DNA of 64,000 nucleotides, taken from Bacteroidota bacterium. Its GTDB lineage: Bacteria > Bacteroidota > Ignavibacteria > Kryptoniales > JAKASW01. Made by a program: the position numbers and the translations under genes. The stretch spans positions 1-64,000 of the forward strand of contig JAKAGT010000011.1 of NCBI GenBank assembly GCA_021825585.1, read 5' to 3'. The notes below the pieces were generated by a model. That model was not told the origin of the DNA. It saw only the letters and a program-made list of their open reading frames with translations, and searched no databases. This document shows, in pieces, positions 26,038 through 35,700 of this stretch. Positions within the stretch are counted from its first letter, which is position 1, and each line of letters starts with the position of its first letter.

Positions 26038-26437
26038 TTCTGCACCCCGGTTGTTAAGTGGTCGTGATATGGTTACTCCGCGTTTTGGTGGGCACTCGCA
26101 ATGAGCGGAAGGCGCCTGTCGGCCGGTGAAGGGGAAACAGCCTCCCGTGATGGTGAGATTTTTCTGACAGAGGGAGACGTGTCCAACAAAGAGGAGGGAG
26201 AACGTTACCTGAAACGTGCCGATGCGTCGATAACATGGGCACGAAAGCGATGCAGGCATATCATGGATACCAGAGGGCTTGCTCGCGAAGGGGCGATTGT
26301 ACAAATTAATAACAGATGAGACGGCCTTTGTTATGGAAATCGAAAGGTCTCCAGATGTGAAGCAGGACCAAAATGAATTTGCTGACATCTGTAAATGGAA
26401 AACAAAATTGGAAATCTTGAATTGAAATGGAGTAAAA
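26038..26437. other. intergenic region, nothing convincing
   Basis: About 400 bp. A 72-codon frame at 26101-26319 lacks a good ribosome binding site and any recognised similarity and is not called. No tRNA or terminator was seen. Confidence 0.4.
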
Positions 26438-27046
26438 ATGTCCAAACTGGTTTTAATCCGCCACGGCGAATCGCAATGGAACCTGGAGAATCGCTTTACC
26501 GGCTGGGTTGATGTTCCCCTCTCCGAGAGGGGCGTAAAGGAAGCTGAGTCGGCCGGCGACAAGTTGAAGGGCTACAAGTTTGACCTGGGTTACTGTTCAA
26601 AACTCAAACGCGCAATAGACACATTAAGAATCGTACTTCAGAAGACCGGTCAGACCGATCTCCCGATAGAGTACGACACATCACTGAATGAAAGGCATTA
26701 CGGCGATTTGCAGGGATTAAACAAGGCCGAGACGGCAAAGAAGTTTGGAGAAGAGCAGGTGCATATCTGGAGACGGAGCTTCGATGTTCCGCCGCCAAAC
26801 GGCGAAAGCCTGAAGGACACAGCCGCGCGAGTTCTCCCTTATTGGCGTTTCAAGATTTATCCCGATATCAAAGCGGGAAAGGAAGTCCTTGTCGTGGCTC
26901 ACGGCAACAGCCTTCGGTCGCTTGTGATGTTTCTTGACAACATGACGAATGAACAGGTGCTTGAGCTGAACATACCGACCGGAGTCCCTCTTGTTTATGA
27001 CTTTGACGGAGAGAAGGTTAAGAGCAAGAAATATCTGGAAGGCTGA
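26438..27046 (+). CDS. gpmA: 2,3-bisphosphoglycerate-dependent phosphoglycerate mutase
   Basis: A 202-residue histidine-phosphatase superfamily enzyme of glycolysis. The phospho-accepting His is in [41 protein letters not shown] and [11 protein letters not shown] carry the other active-site residues. It is shorter than the E. coli enzyme (about 250) because of a shortened C-terminal part. GGAG precedes the ATG. Monocistronic, upstream of a tRNA. Confidence 0.95.
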   Translation: MSKLVLIRHGESQWNLENRFTGWVDVPLSERGVKEAESAGDKLKGYKFDLGYCSKLKRAIDTLRIVLQKTGQTDLPIEYDTSLNERHYGDLQGLNKAETAKKFGEEQVHIWRRSFDVPPPNGESLKDTAARVLPYWRFKIYPDIKAGKEVLVVAHGNSLRSLVMFLDNMTNEQVLELNIPTGVPLVYDFDGEKVKSKKYLEG

Positions 27047-27077
27047 GTTGCGCTTAATCCTGCGCCATTAATCGTTC

Positions 27078-27106
27078 TTGGAAACTTTGGGGCCATGAGC
27101 TAAATT
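27078..27106 (+). promoter_or_regulatory. probable promoter of the CAU tRNA
   Basis: TTGGAA at 27078-27083 and TAAATT at 27101-27106, 17 bp apart, predict a start about 4 bp before the tRNA. Confidence 0.5.
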
Positions 27107-27116
27107 GTGTCGCCAA

Positions 27117-27190
27117 GGCGGAGTAGCTCAGGTGGTTAGAGCAGTGGAATCATAATCCACGTGTCGGGGGTTCGAGTCCCTCCTCCGCTA
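27117..27190 (+). tRNA. tRNA with anticodon CAU (elongator Met; Ile2 not excluded)
   Basis: A complete cloverleaf of 74 nt. The acceptor GGCGGAG pairs with CTCCGCT (G-T at position 1-72); the D arm is GCTC/GAGC; the anticodon stem GTGGA/TCCAC carries loop ATCATAA with CAT at 27151-27153; the T arm is GGGGG-TTCGAGT-CCCTC; the discriminator is A. CCA is not encoded. The 3' 16 nt are repeated at 27315-27330. Confidence 0.93.
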
Positions 27191-27314
27191 CGACTCACCT
27201 TTACAAATTCCATTGAAGCAATCGAGAGCGGCTGGGCCTTTCACCAGTCCATTGGAGACGCGTCGTCGGTTCTCCCTCACGGACCGGAACGGTTCGCGAG
27301 AGATCCCATAGGGA

Positions 27315-27330
27315 GAGTCCCTCCTCCGCT
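27315..27330 (+). repeat. duplicate of the tRNA 3' end (att-like)
   Basis: GAGTCCCTCCTCCGCT matches 27174-27189 of the tRNA exactly, 141 bp downstream, and the following bases are also similar (TCGATTC against ACGACTC). The intervening DNA cannot form a second tRNA. This is the geometry of an attachment site left by an integrative element, now almost empty. The rest of 27191-27504 holds no gene. Confidence 0.6.
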
Positions 27331-27504
27331 TCGATTCGTCCCATTTAAGGACTGCTGTAGGAAATGAGCCGGATCATTGCCTGTCGAAGCCGGGCGAATG
27401 GAGAACGCTGCACGAGGTGTCCCGGCAGCGGTGTGTAATCTGTCTTGACTTAATGCCTGAATTCAGGCGGTGTGTTCGTTGTTCGGAAGTGCTTTCGGCG
27501 TTCG

Positions 27505-28002
27505 TCAATCGACCTGTGCGAACGCGACGACGTAATTGTGACCGTATTTCTTCGCACATTTGGGACAGGTCGTGTAGTAGAAATAGTATTTCTTTGTAAT
27601 CTTGCCCTGCGATGCAACGAACCTATCCATTTCCTTAATCCATTTCGGGACGGCGTTGTAAGGCCCGTCGAATACTCTGGTCAGGAAAGTGCCCGTGAGC
27701 TTTGCATTATCGTTATCCGGGACTTCCTTCGTGACTGCCATGTAGATCTCGGATTTCCAGGGCGATGGATCGTAAGCGATTGCCAGGAAATCCTGAATTG
27801 CCGGCGCTGCATCGGCCTGTTCTGCCGCCTGCCACATTCGGCCCATCGTTCGCTTCATTGTACCCGGCAAAGGAATATGAAACAACTGCGGGACAATCCC
27901 CTTGATAAAGAGCTTTTCTTTCCACTGATGGGTTTTGCCTTCCCATGGACTTGGCTCGAACTTCGGACAGCAGTCTTTCGATTCGTCATCTTGCGTTCGC
28001 AT
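27505..28002 (-). CDS. conserved hypothetical protein with CxxC near the C-terminus
   Basis: A 165-residue soluble protein with an N-terminal DCCPKFEPSPWEGKTHQWKE, an internal LAIAYDPSPWKSEIYMAVTK and a C-terminal YYTTCPKCAKKYGHNYVVAF. The paired cysteines suggest metal binding or a redox disulfide. I recall this family from Bacteroidota genomes under the label hypothetical or hydrolase. The compact alpha/beta pattern would fit a GyrI-like small-molecule-binding fold, but that is a guess. The gene stands alone next to a broken methyltransferase. Confidence 0.7.
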   Translation of the reverse strand: MRTQDDESKDCCPKFEPSPWEGKTHQWKEKLFIKGIVPQLFHIPLPGTMKRTMGRMWQAAEQADAAPAIQDFLAIAYDPSPWKSEIYMAVTKEVPDNDNAKLTGTFLTRVFDGPYNAVPKWIKEMDRFVASQGKITKKYYFYYTTCPKCAKKYGHNYVVAFAQVD

Positions 28003-28080
28003 ATTCGCTTCCCCTGAATTTTGAATGATCTGTTTCGACGCAGAGTCGATGTCGCAATCCGGAATCTCTCGCTCCCTTGT

Positions 28081-28526
28081 TCATTTAGCACCATGTGCAT
28101 GCAGCCAAATATGGAGATTCTTCCAGGTCCTTGCTTGTCCAAGCATTGGGAGACGATGAAGTGAGTGTTCGTAAGACGCGACAGCCCGCGACTCTTTTCG
28201 ATAGAATGTACTATCAGGGATCGGCAAAGTCAAACCCGGTCGGAAGTAAATGACGACATGCCTGACTTCAAGCGTGCAATTGAGATTCGGGAGTCTTGCC
28301 AGGAGTTTCAGAGTATAATTACCGGCACCGCTGCCGACGTCCAGCACGTCCTTTGCATTGGGTGCTATTCCGCGGCAATCTCGCTGAGCATCTGAAGGTT
28401 GACAACGGCATCTACCGCAGCGACCTGTCCGGACTCGATATTCGAGAAACGCTTGACCACATCGTCGGATTCGAGTTTCTTTCTAATCTCCTCGACGCTC
28501 ATCTTCTCTTCGCTACCTTCTGTCAT
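28081..28526 (-). pseudogene. broken SAM-dependent methyltransferase
   Basis: Reading from an ATG at 28526, the frame gives MTEGSEEKMSVEEIRKKLES ... VDAVVNLQMLSEIAAE and stops. The neighbouring frame continues at once with GIAPNAKDVLDVGSGAGNYT and LKLLARLPNLNCTLEV, i.e. motif I of a class I methyltransferase (VLDVGSGAGNYT). A single frameshift therefore splits the gene. After this block the sequence no longer resembles the family, so the central part and the C-terminus are deleted or degraded. In intact relatives the two halves are one protein of about 220-250 residues (family knowledge). Confidence 0.75.
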
Positions 28527-28842
28527 CGAAACCAATTCTTCTTATTAGTGATTTAATTTAGCGAAATGTTAAATTCATTATAACGTGGATGATATCATTA
28601 AGGCGCTGTTTCGAGAGTGCGATTCTACGGTTTGTTCCGGGATCCGGGATTTCCAGAGGACACTGTTTGCGAGGCCGTGTTTCACCTGCCGCGAAAGCGT
28701 CCTGCTGAATCCGGACAAATCCTGATCAGGTTAGTCGATGGGTTGTCAGCTTTTGTGCCGGCGGGGCAGGCTCGAGTGGAAAGAGTGACTCTCCGCAAAG
28801 TTCGATTCCGTCCGTATCATCCGTCTGAGAAAGGAATCTCAA
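28527..28842. other. intergenic region, nothing recognised
   Basis: About 315 bp. A plus-strand frame at 28617-28853 overlapping the glcD start looks random. A tRNA-like GTTCGATTCC at 28801 has no cloverleaf around it. Confidence 0.45.
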
Positions 28843-30315
28843 ATGATCAATGACAACGTAAAAAAGAAACTAAAGGAAATTTTCGGAGACAAGGGCTTCC
28901 TTGATTCGGCCGAGGATCGGATTTCCTATTCGTACGATGGGACGCCGGTCATAAGCGCCTTGCCTGATGCGATAGTAATCCCGGCGTCAGTAGATCAGAT
29001 AAGTGCACTGGTCCGTCTTGCAAATGACGAGAAGTTCACCGTCGTCCCTCGTGGTTCCGGAAGCGGATTGAGCGGCGGGTCGATACCTTCGGAGAATTCG
29101 GTCGTGCTCCTGATGAATCAATGGAACAAGGTTATAGAGCTGGATAAGAACAATCTTACCGCCTGGGTTGAGCCCGGAGTGATCACAGCGAGGTTTCAGT
29201 CCCAGGTTGAGTCGCAGGGTCTTTTTTATCCACCTGATCCCGGAAGCGCACAGATATGCACGCTTGGCGGGAACGTCGCTGAGAATGCGGGCGGGCTGAG
29301 GGGTCTGAAGTACGGAGTTACCAAGAATTACACACTGGGGTTTGAAGTCGTTCTGCCGACCGGCGAAGTAATGAAGATCGGCGGAAAGAACATGAAGGAT
29401 GTTGCGGGCTACAACCTCAAAGACGTTCTCATCGGATCCGAGGGGACGCTCGGTATTTTTACCAGGATCCTGCTGAAGCTCATACCGATGCCTGCTTTCA
29501 GCAGGACTCTGCTTGCGTTCTACGACTCGATTGGCGGTGCTGCCGAGACTGTTTCCGCGATAACCGCAGCGAGAATAATGCCCGCGATGATGGAATTTCT
29601 CGACAATCCGACCATACGTGCGGTTGAGGGTTTCTCTCGCCTCGGACTCGACACAAACACGGGAGCGCTCCTTCTCGTAGAAGTGGACGGCCCGCGGTCG
29701 GCGGTCGAAGAGGATGCGGTTGCCGTCGAGAAAATTTGCAGGATCACAGGCGCAAAAAACGTGCGCGTGGCAAAAGATGACGCGGAGGCTGCTAAGCTCA
29801 AAGCGGCCCGCAAGTCGGCGCTTGCCGCCCTCGCCAGGATACGTCCGACCACGATTCTGGAGGATGCAACCGTCCCGCGGAGTGAGCTGGCGGTAATGGT
29901 GGATTTCATAAGCCAGACGGCAAAGAAACATTCGATTCAAATCGGCACATTCGGGCATGCCGGCGACGGGAACCTTCATCCTACTGCCTTGACGGACGAG
30001 CGGGACCACGCTGAAATCAAGAGGACAGAGGAGGCGTTCGACGACATTTTCAGGAAGGCGGTCGAATTGGGGGGTACAATTACCGGCGAACACGGAGTCG
30101 GTCTGACAAAGAAGAAATTTCTGGAAGAGTTATACGATTCTCCGTTTGTTAGGATGATGGAGACGACCAAGCAAATGCTCGATCCCAACGGTATCCTCAA
30201 TCCGAACAAAGTCATATCAGTAATGCCAAGGTGCGAAGGAGCGCTGCCGAAAAGCCGCGAACAAATAGAGAGTATCATGAAGAGGATGGGTAATCCCTCG
30301 GAGGCGTATATCTGA
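28843..30315 (+). CDS. glcD: FAD-linked oxidase, glycolate/lactate oxidase subunit GlcD
   Basis: A 490-residue flavoprotein that oxidises a 2-hydroxyacid such as glycolate or D-lactate. The FAD_binding_4 domain holds VVPRGSGSGLSGGSIP and GGNVAENAGGLRGLKYG; the C-terminal FAD-oxidase domain holds FGHAGDGNLHPT and TGEHGVGLTKKKFL. It overlaps glcF by one base, so the two form the membrane-associated oxidase complex. Which 2-hydroxyacid is used cannot be read from the sequence. No glcE-like subunit is present. Confidence 0.92.
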   Translation: MINDNVKKKLKEIFGDKGFLDSAEDRISYSYDGTPVISALPDAIVIPASVDQISALVRLANDEKFTVVPRGSGSGLSGGSIPSENSVVLLMNQWNKVIELDKNNLTAWVEPGVITARFQSQVESQGLFYPPDPGSAQICTLGGNVAENAGGLRGLKYGVTKNYTLGFEVVLPTGEVMKIGGKNMKDVAGYNLKDVLIGSEGTLGIFTRILLKLIPMPAFSRTLLAFYDSIGGAAETVSAITAARIMPAMMEFLDNPTIRAVEGFSRLGLDTNTGALLLVEVDGPRSAVEEDAVAVEKICRITGAKNVRVAKDDAEAAKLKAARKSALAALARIRPTTILEDATVPRSELAVMVDFISQTAKKHSIQIGTFGHAGDGNLHPTALTDERDHAEIKRTEEAFDDIFRKAVELGGTITGEHGVGLTKKKFLEELYDSPFVRMMETTKQMLDPNGILNPNKVISVMPRCEGALPKSREQIESIMKRMGNPSEAYI

Positions 30316-31574
30316 TGAATGCGATCTCGGACGATCTGCTCACCCAATGCATGCACTGCGGCCTTTGCCTCCCGGTGTGTCCCACCTATGCGCTGACCGG
30401 GCTTGAGAGGAGTTCCCCGCGCGGGCGTATACGGCTGATGAAGAGTGTGATGGAAGGAAAGATCCCTCTTTCAGATGCATTCGTCGAAGAGATGAATTTC
30501 TGTCTCGATTGCCAGGCATGTGAGACGGCGTGTCCCGCCGGGGTGAAATACGGCGAACTGGTTGAATCCGCCCGCGTCTTCGTGGACGAACAGAGGAAAG
30601 GATTCAACCTGAAGCGGTTTGTCCTCAGGAAAATCGTGGTGAGGAAGGGCGCACTTCGTCTTGTCGCAAGGGTGACGCGATTTTACCAGGCAAGTCGAAT
30701 CGAAAAGGTGGTTCTCGGGGTATTGAGGCTGTTTTCCAGAAGGCTGTACAACCGCGCGAAGTTGCTGCCGAGAATCTCGAAGGAATTTGCCATCGACGTA
30801 CTTCCCGAAGTTGCGGAGCCTAAAGAAAATGCGCGCGGAACCGTCGCGGTGCTCACCGGTTGTGTGATGGATGTCTTTTACGCGGGCGTCAACAGGGACA
30901 CGGTCGACGTGCTTCTGGAAAACGGGTGGCGAGTCGCCGTTCCGCAGGACCAGGTCTGCTGCGGCTCGCTTAATGCCCACAACGGCGACAGTGAGACTCC
31001 GAAAGCTCTGGCCCGAAAGAACATCGAAGTCTTCGAGAAGTCTGGAGCAGAATATTACGTCATCAATTCGGCCGGCTGCGGGGCCTTCATGAAACAGTAC
31101 GGGGAAATTCTCGCCGATGATGCCGAGTTTGCCGAAAGGGCAAAGAGATTCAGCTCGAAGGTCAAAGACTTTTCGGAGTTCCTTTACCAGACGGGTTACA
31201 AGAAACCTGAGGCGCATATATGCAAGTCGACCGTTTACCACGAGGCATGCCATCTCGTACACGCGCAGAGAGTGAGCGCGGAGCCGAAGTCAATCGTCAA
31301 GGAACTCTCAGGCAATGAGTTCCATGAACTCAACGAAGCAACATGGTGCTGCGGCAGCGCAGGAATATATAACGTGGTCCGGTACGAGGACGCCTCGAAA
31401 TTGCTGGACCGCAAGATGAAGAACATCAAAGACAGCGGTGCCGAGGTCGTCGTAACAGGAAACCCGGGATGTATGGCACAGATCGGAGCGGGTGCCAAAA
31501 ACGAAAAGCTGGATATCGAGGCCGTTCATCCGGCTACTGTTCTAAACAGGCTCTATAAATCAGGGAAAATCTAA
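30315..31574 (+). CDS. glcF: glycolate/lactate oxidase iron-sulfur subunit GlcF
   Basis: A 419-residue protein with two 4Fe-4S ferredoxin motifs (CMHCGLCLPVCPTYAL and CLDCQACETACPAG) and two CCG domains ending in QVCCGSLNAHNGD and ATWCCGSAG. It takes electrons from GlcD and passes them to the quinone pool or another acceptor. The ATG overlaps the glcD stop (TGATG). A rhomboid protease gene follows after 47 bp. Confidence 0.92.
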   Translation: MNAISDDLLTQCMHCGLCLPVCPTYALTGLERSSPRGRIRLMKSVMEGKIPLSDAFVEEMNFCLDCQACETACPAGVKYGELVESARVFVDEQRKGFNLKRFVLRKIVVRKGALRLVARVTRFYQASRIEKVVLGVLRLFSRRLYNRAKLLPRISKEFAIDVLPEVAEPKENARGTVAVLTGCVMDVFYAGVNRDTVDVLLENGWRVAVPQDQVCCGSLNAHNGDSETPKALARKNIEVFEKSGAEYYVINSAGCGAFMKQYGEILADDAEFAERAKRFSSKVKDFSEFLYQTGYKKPEAHICKSTVYHEACHLVHAQRVSAEPKSIVKELSGNEFHELNEATWCCGSAGIYNVVRYEDASKLLDRKMKNIKDSGAEVVVTGNPGCMAQIGAGAKNEKLDIEAVHPATVLNRLYKSGKI

Positions 31575-31621
31575 AATCAAATAGTCGGCGTCGAGAAGAG
31601 CGAGTCCGATAAGAGGGCATT

Positions 31622-32293
31622 ATGATCCCCCTGAAAGATAAGAACCCTTCGTATTCCGTACCAATCGTCAACTACATTCTAATTGCGGCTAACGCGGTTG
31701 TGTTCTTTTATGAGCTGTCACTGGGCCCACAGCTCGATAAGTTCTATATCAATTACGGCCTTGTGCCGAGCAGGTACTTCGAGATGGTCGCGCGGCACAC
31801 GCATCCTATCACGAGATATCTCCCGTTTCTTACGTCCATGTTTATTCATGGCGGATGGCTCCACATTATCGGCAACATGTGGTTCCTTTTTATATTCGGC
31901 GACAACGTCGAAGACAGATTCGGACACAGGAGGTACTTCTTCTTCTATATGCTTAGCGGCCTGGCGGCGGCGGCGTTGCAGGCGTCGCTGTCCGCTGGTT
32001 CTTCGATACCGACGATAGGAGCCAGCGGGGCCATATCGGGAGTTCTCGGTGCTTATCTCGTCTTGTTTCCGAGAGCGAAGATCGTCACTCTTATTCCGAT
32101 CTTCTTCATATTTGACATCATCGATATTTCTGCAGTTCTGTTCATCGGATTCTGGTTCCTGATGCAGTTTTTCAGCGGTATCCAGTCAGCTGGGCTCGAT
32201 ACTTCGGGCGGCATAGCATGGTGGGCGCATGTCGGAGGGTTTCTCGCAGGTATTCTGATGGTTCCGCTGTTCAAGAGAAGGTACTCGACATGA
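31622..32293 (+). CDS. rhomboid-family intramembrane serine protease
   Basis: A 223-residue protein with about six membrane helices. The catalytic Ser is in GASGAISGVLGAY and the catalytic His in WWAHVGGFLAGI. FIHGGWLHIIGNMWFLFIFG, with the oxyanion-hole region, and the helix near RYFFFYMLSGLAAAAL match the family. It cleaves membrane-protein substrates inside the bilayer; the substrate is unknown. Confidence 0.92.
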   Translation: MIPLKDKNPSYSVPIVNYILIAANAVVFFYELSLGPQLDKFYINYGLVPSRYFEMVARHTHPITRYLPFLTSMFIHGGWLHIIGNMWFLFIFGDNVEDRFGHRRYFFFYMLSGLAAAALQASLSAGSSIPTIGASGAISGVLGAYLVLFPRAKIVTLIPIFFIFDIIDISAVLFIGFWFLMQFFSGIQSAGLDTSGGIAWWAHVGGFLAGILMVPLFKRRYST

Positions 32294-32778
32294 GAGATTA
32301 TATAAATTGGTTAACCACCCTGTCATTGAGGTGTTATTTCGGCATAGTTGGGAGTGTTTGCCGCTTTGCAAAGCCGGTTGGTCGGTTTCATTCACGAAGG
32401 AAAAGTTGGAAGTGAAGGGCCTCAAGACGTGCTTGTAATCTCAGATAGTGGGCATGCTCTTTCCAGGTTACGATTGTTTAGCAAATGGTCTTAAATTAAT
32501 AAATAAGCTGGGGAATCCGATTATAGTAACGTGAACGTGTCGTGCGACCACGAGAGAATAGGGTAAGCGATTTCGGCAATGCCAAGTATTCGTTTAATGT
32601 TCAGACTCGTTGGGTTTTAGCTATCGGCTTAATCGGCGTGAGTTGAATTGAATTGACACCGGGCAAGGTGTTTTTGTCAATAGCCCCCCGATGAAAGCAC
32701 ATATTCCGCATGTCGAATGGTCGATCAACATCAGCCATATATCCTCAGAGATTCATCCGCACCTAAACAAATTCGGCC
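32294..32778. other. intergenic region with a nested hairpin
   Basis: About 480 bp with no supported gene. At 32651-32682, ATTGACACC-GGGCAA-GGTGT-TTTT-GTCAAT forms a nested stem (inner ACACC/GGTGT followed by TTTT), which could terminate the rhomboid transcript or sit in the leader of the kinase gene. Confidence 0.45.
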
Positions 32779-35700
32779 GTGCTGCACGGCCTGGAGCGAA
32801 TCAAGAGCATGTGCCCGACGCCAAAGGACTATTCGAGGATTCTGTTTGTCGAAAGCGGCAAGCGGGACGTAGCGCTTGTGCAGCAGCTGTTCGGCACGGA
32901 TCCGGACTCGTTCGTAATTGACATAGTACAGTCTTGCAGTGATGCAGAGACCAAAGTCAATGGTGGGGCGACATATGATATCGCTTTTGTTGACCTCGAT
33001 ATCCAGGATGGGGACGCAATTCGGTTTATCGCCTCTATTCGTAATGGGGCTCTCCCGACCAGGGTCGTGGCAGTGGTGAGCAGTGGCGAGGATAGAAGAA
33101 CAATCGGGGCCCTGAAAGCCGGGGCGGATTACTACATCGTTAAGTCGAAAGATTATCAGAATGAGTGGAAGGAAGTAATGATTGAGATCACCGGGCATTT
33201 GATTTCCCCGGATGACTCGGATGTAAAGGTCTGCGATCTGGCTAAGCCGGTTCACGTCCTGTACGCAAAACGCACGGAAGATGGAACTGACTCCATCCAG
33301 AAATACCTGGCTCGCTGCACACCCCTTGTCACAGTGGAGGTTATTGAGCCGAGCGATGAACTGATTTTGAAAGCCGTCAGGCATGAGCGCGCCGACCTTC
33401 TTCTGCTGGACTATGACTTCTTAGGAACGCGGACGTTCAAGATAGTCGGAGATGTCAGAAGGGCGAGCAATCGGAAAGTCCCTATTGTAATTGCGGCAAG
33501 CGAAGTAAATGAAGAAGATGCTGTTCAGGCCATCAAACTCGGAGCCGACGACTGTGTGCTGAAATCAGACTCTTATCTTCATCGCGTCCCGAGGGTGCTG
33601 GAAAACGTCGCCTTCCGATCATTGATAGCCCAGGAGCAATCCAGGCTGAGAATAAGTGAAGATAGGTACCGCAAGATATCCGGATTGATCTCTCATTACG
33701 CGTACGTTTTCGATGTAACGGAAGAGGGGAAGCTCGCCAGCGAGTGGATATCCGAGTCGTTCCAGAAGAAGTTCGGTTATACGCTTTCCGAAATAGAAGA
33801 CAAGGGAGGATGGCAAGGGCTGGCCCATCAAGATGATGTAACACTGGTATCAGAGCATATCAGACGGATTCTGGCCGCTACATCGGACCAGGCGGAGTTC
33901 AGATTCGTGACCCGTTCCGGCGAGGTCGTTTGGCTGCGTGATTATGCGGACCCTGTTTGGGATGCCGAACATAGCCGGGTGGTGAAGGTGTACGGAGCCT
34001 CTCAGGACCTGACGGAGCAAAAATCGGCCGAGAATCAACTTAGGCTTGCAGAGGAAAGGTTCATGGAAGTGGCCGATTCTCTGCCGCAGCCTCTCATCGA
34101 AGTGGATATTTTCGGCAAGGTAACATTTGCTAATCATGCCGCCTTTGATTTCATGGCAGCGGACCAGGGGGACTTCGAGCAAGGCTCTTACCTTTTTGAC
34201 TTCGTTTCACCTGCCGAACACGAGCGTGCCATAGACAGCTTCGGCGCGATTCTGCGAGGGGAGAAGATCGAGCCGCGGCAGTATACGATAATAAGGAAAG
34301 ATGGCTCGACACGGCCCGTGATTGTGTCGGCTACCCGCATATCCAGGGGCGCACAGATAGTCGGCATGAGAATAGTCCTGCTGGACATGACAGAGATTAA
34401 TAAGATTCAGGAGGCAGTGAAGGCGAGTGAAAATCGCTATAGGCTTCTGTTTGAGAATTCTGCGGATGAACTGTTTATCCTGGACGAGAAAAGGGCTTTC
34501 TTGCAAGTCAACCGGGCAGCATCAGACAAGTTGGCTTATGCCCCGGAAGAGCTACTCGGTCAGGAGATGGACAAAATTCTCCCGGGGTCCATCCGTGAAG
34601 AGGAAAAGATACGCATCGACCGGATTTTTCAGGAAGGAGAGACTACCTTCGAGTCCCTCCATTTGAGCAAGGACGGGAGCGCCATCCCTGTCGAAGTGCA
34701 CGGCCGCTCCATTACGCTCGACGACAAGAAACACATACTTCTGGCCGTCAGGGATTTAACGGAACGAAAGAAAGCCGAAGCCGCAATACGCGAGAGCGAA
34801 GAGAAATTCAAAACCCTCGTGGAATCATCGCTTGTAGGCGTCTATATAATCCAGGATGGAAAGTTTGCATATGCCAACCCGGCATTATCCAGAATATTCG
34901 GCTACACCCAGGAGGAGTTGACTGCGATGCCGTCGTTGGTTGCTGGAGTTGTTCCGGAAGACCGGAATAGGGTTCGCGAGAGGATGAGGAAGCGACTCGA
35001 GAGCGACGCGCAGACCGGGAAGTATTTCTTTCACGCCATCCGAAAAGACGGTGCGATTATCGAGCTCGAAACGCTCGGTTCAAGGACCATGTTCCGGGGG
35101 AGGCCTGCGTTAATCGGTACGCTTGAGGATGTGACCGAGAGAAGGAATGCGGAGGAGAAACTTCGTGAATCCGAGACCAGATACAGAGATCTCTTTGAGA
35201 ACTCGGTTGACGCAATATATCTCTCCACGCCCTCGGGCAGGATGCTGGACATAAATCCTGCAGGTGTGAAACTACTCGGGTTCTCTTCCAAAGAAGAGGT
35301 CCTCAACGTGGATGATATCGGGATGTTCTATGAAAACAGGGGCGACAGGACTATTTTTGAACGCACGTTGGCAACCAAGGGTGAAGTGAGAGATTTTGAA
35401 GTGAAGATAAGGAGGAAGGACGGCCAGAGGCTCACCGTCCTGGACACCGCGAATGTCGTCTTGGACGAGAAAGGCCAAATTGCCGTCTATCACGGTATCT
35501 TGCGCGACCTTACTGAAAAAAGAAAGCTCGAGGAACAGCTCTTCCAATCGCAGAAGCTCGAAAGTCTCGGCCAGCTCACAAGCGGTATTGCCCACGATTT
35601 CAACAATGTCCTCGGAGGGATCATGGGATTCACCGAACTGGCGACAGAGAAGACGAGCGAGGACAGCGTTGTGTACGGGTATCTGACCAAAATCTACAAA

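Noticed and set aside
26101-26319. 72-codon ORF between the flippase gene and gpmA
   Set aside because: No ribosome binding site and random-looking composition; the opposite strand is equally open.
28740-28815. Possible tRNA because of GTTCGATTCC
   Set aside because: No T-stem, anticodon stem or acceptor pairing could be drawn around it.
28987-30093. 368-codon minus-strand ORF inside glcD (and a 310-codon one inside queG)
   Set aside because: Long antisense frames arise from codon bias of the real plus-strand genes, which have complete family signatures.
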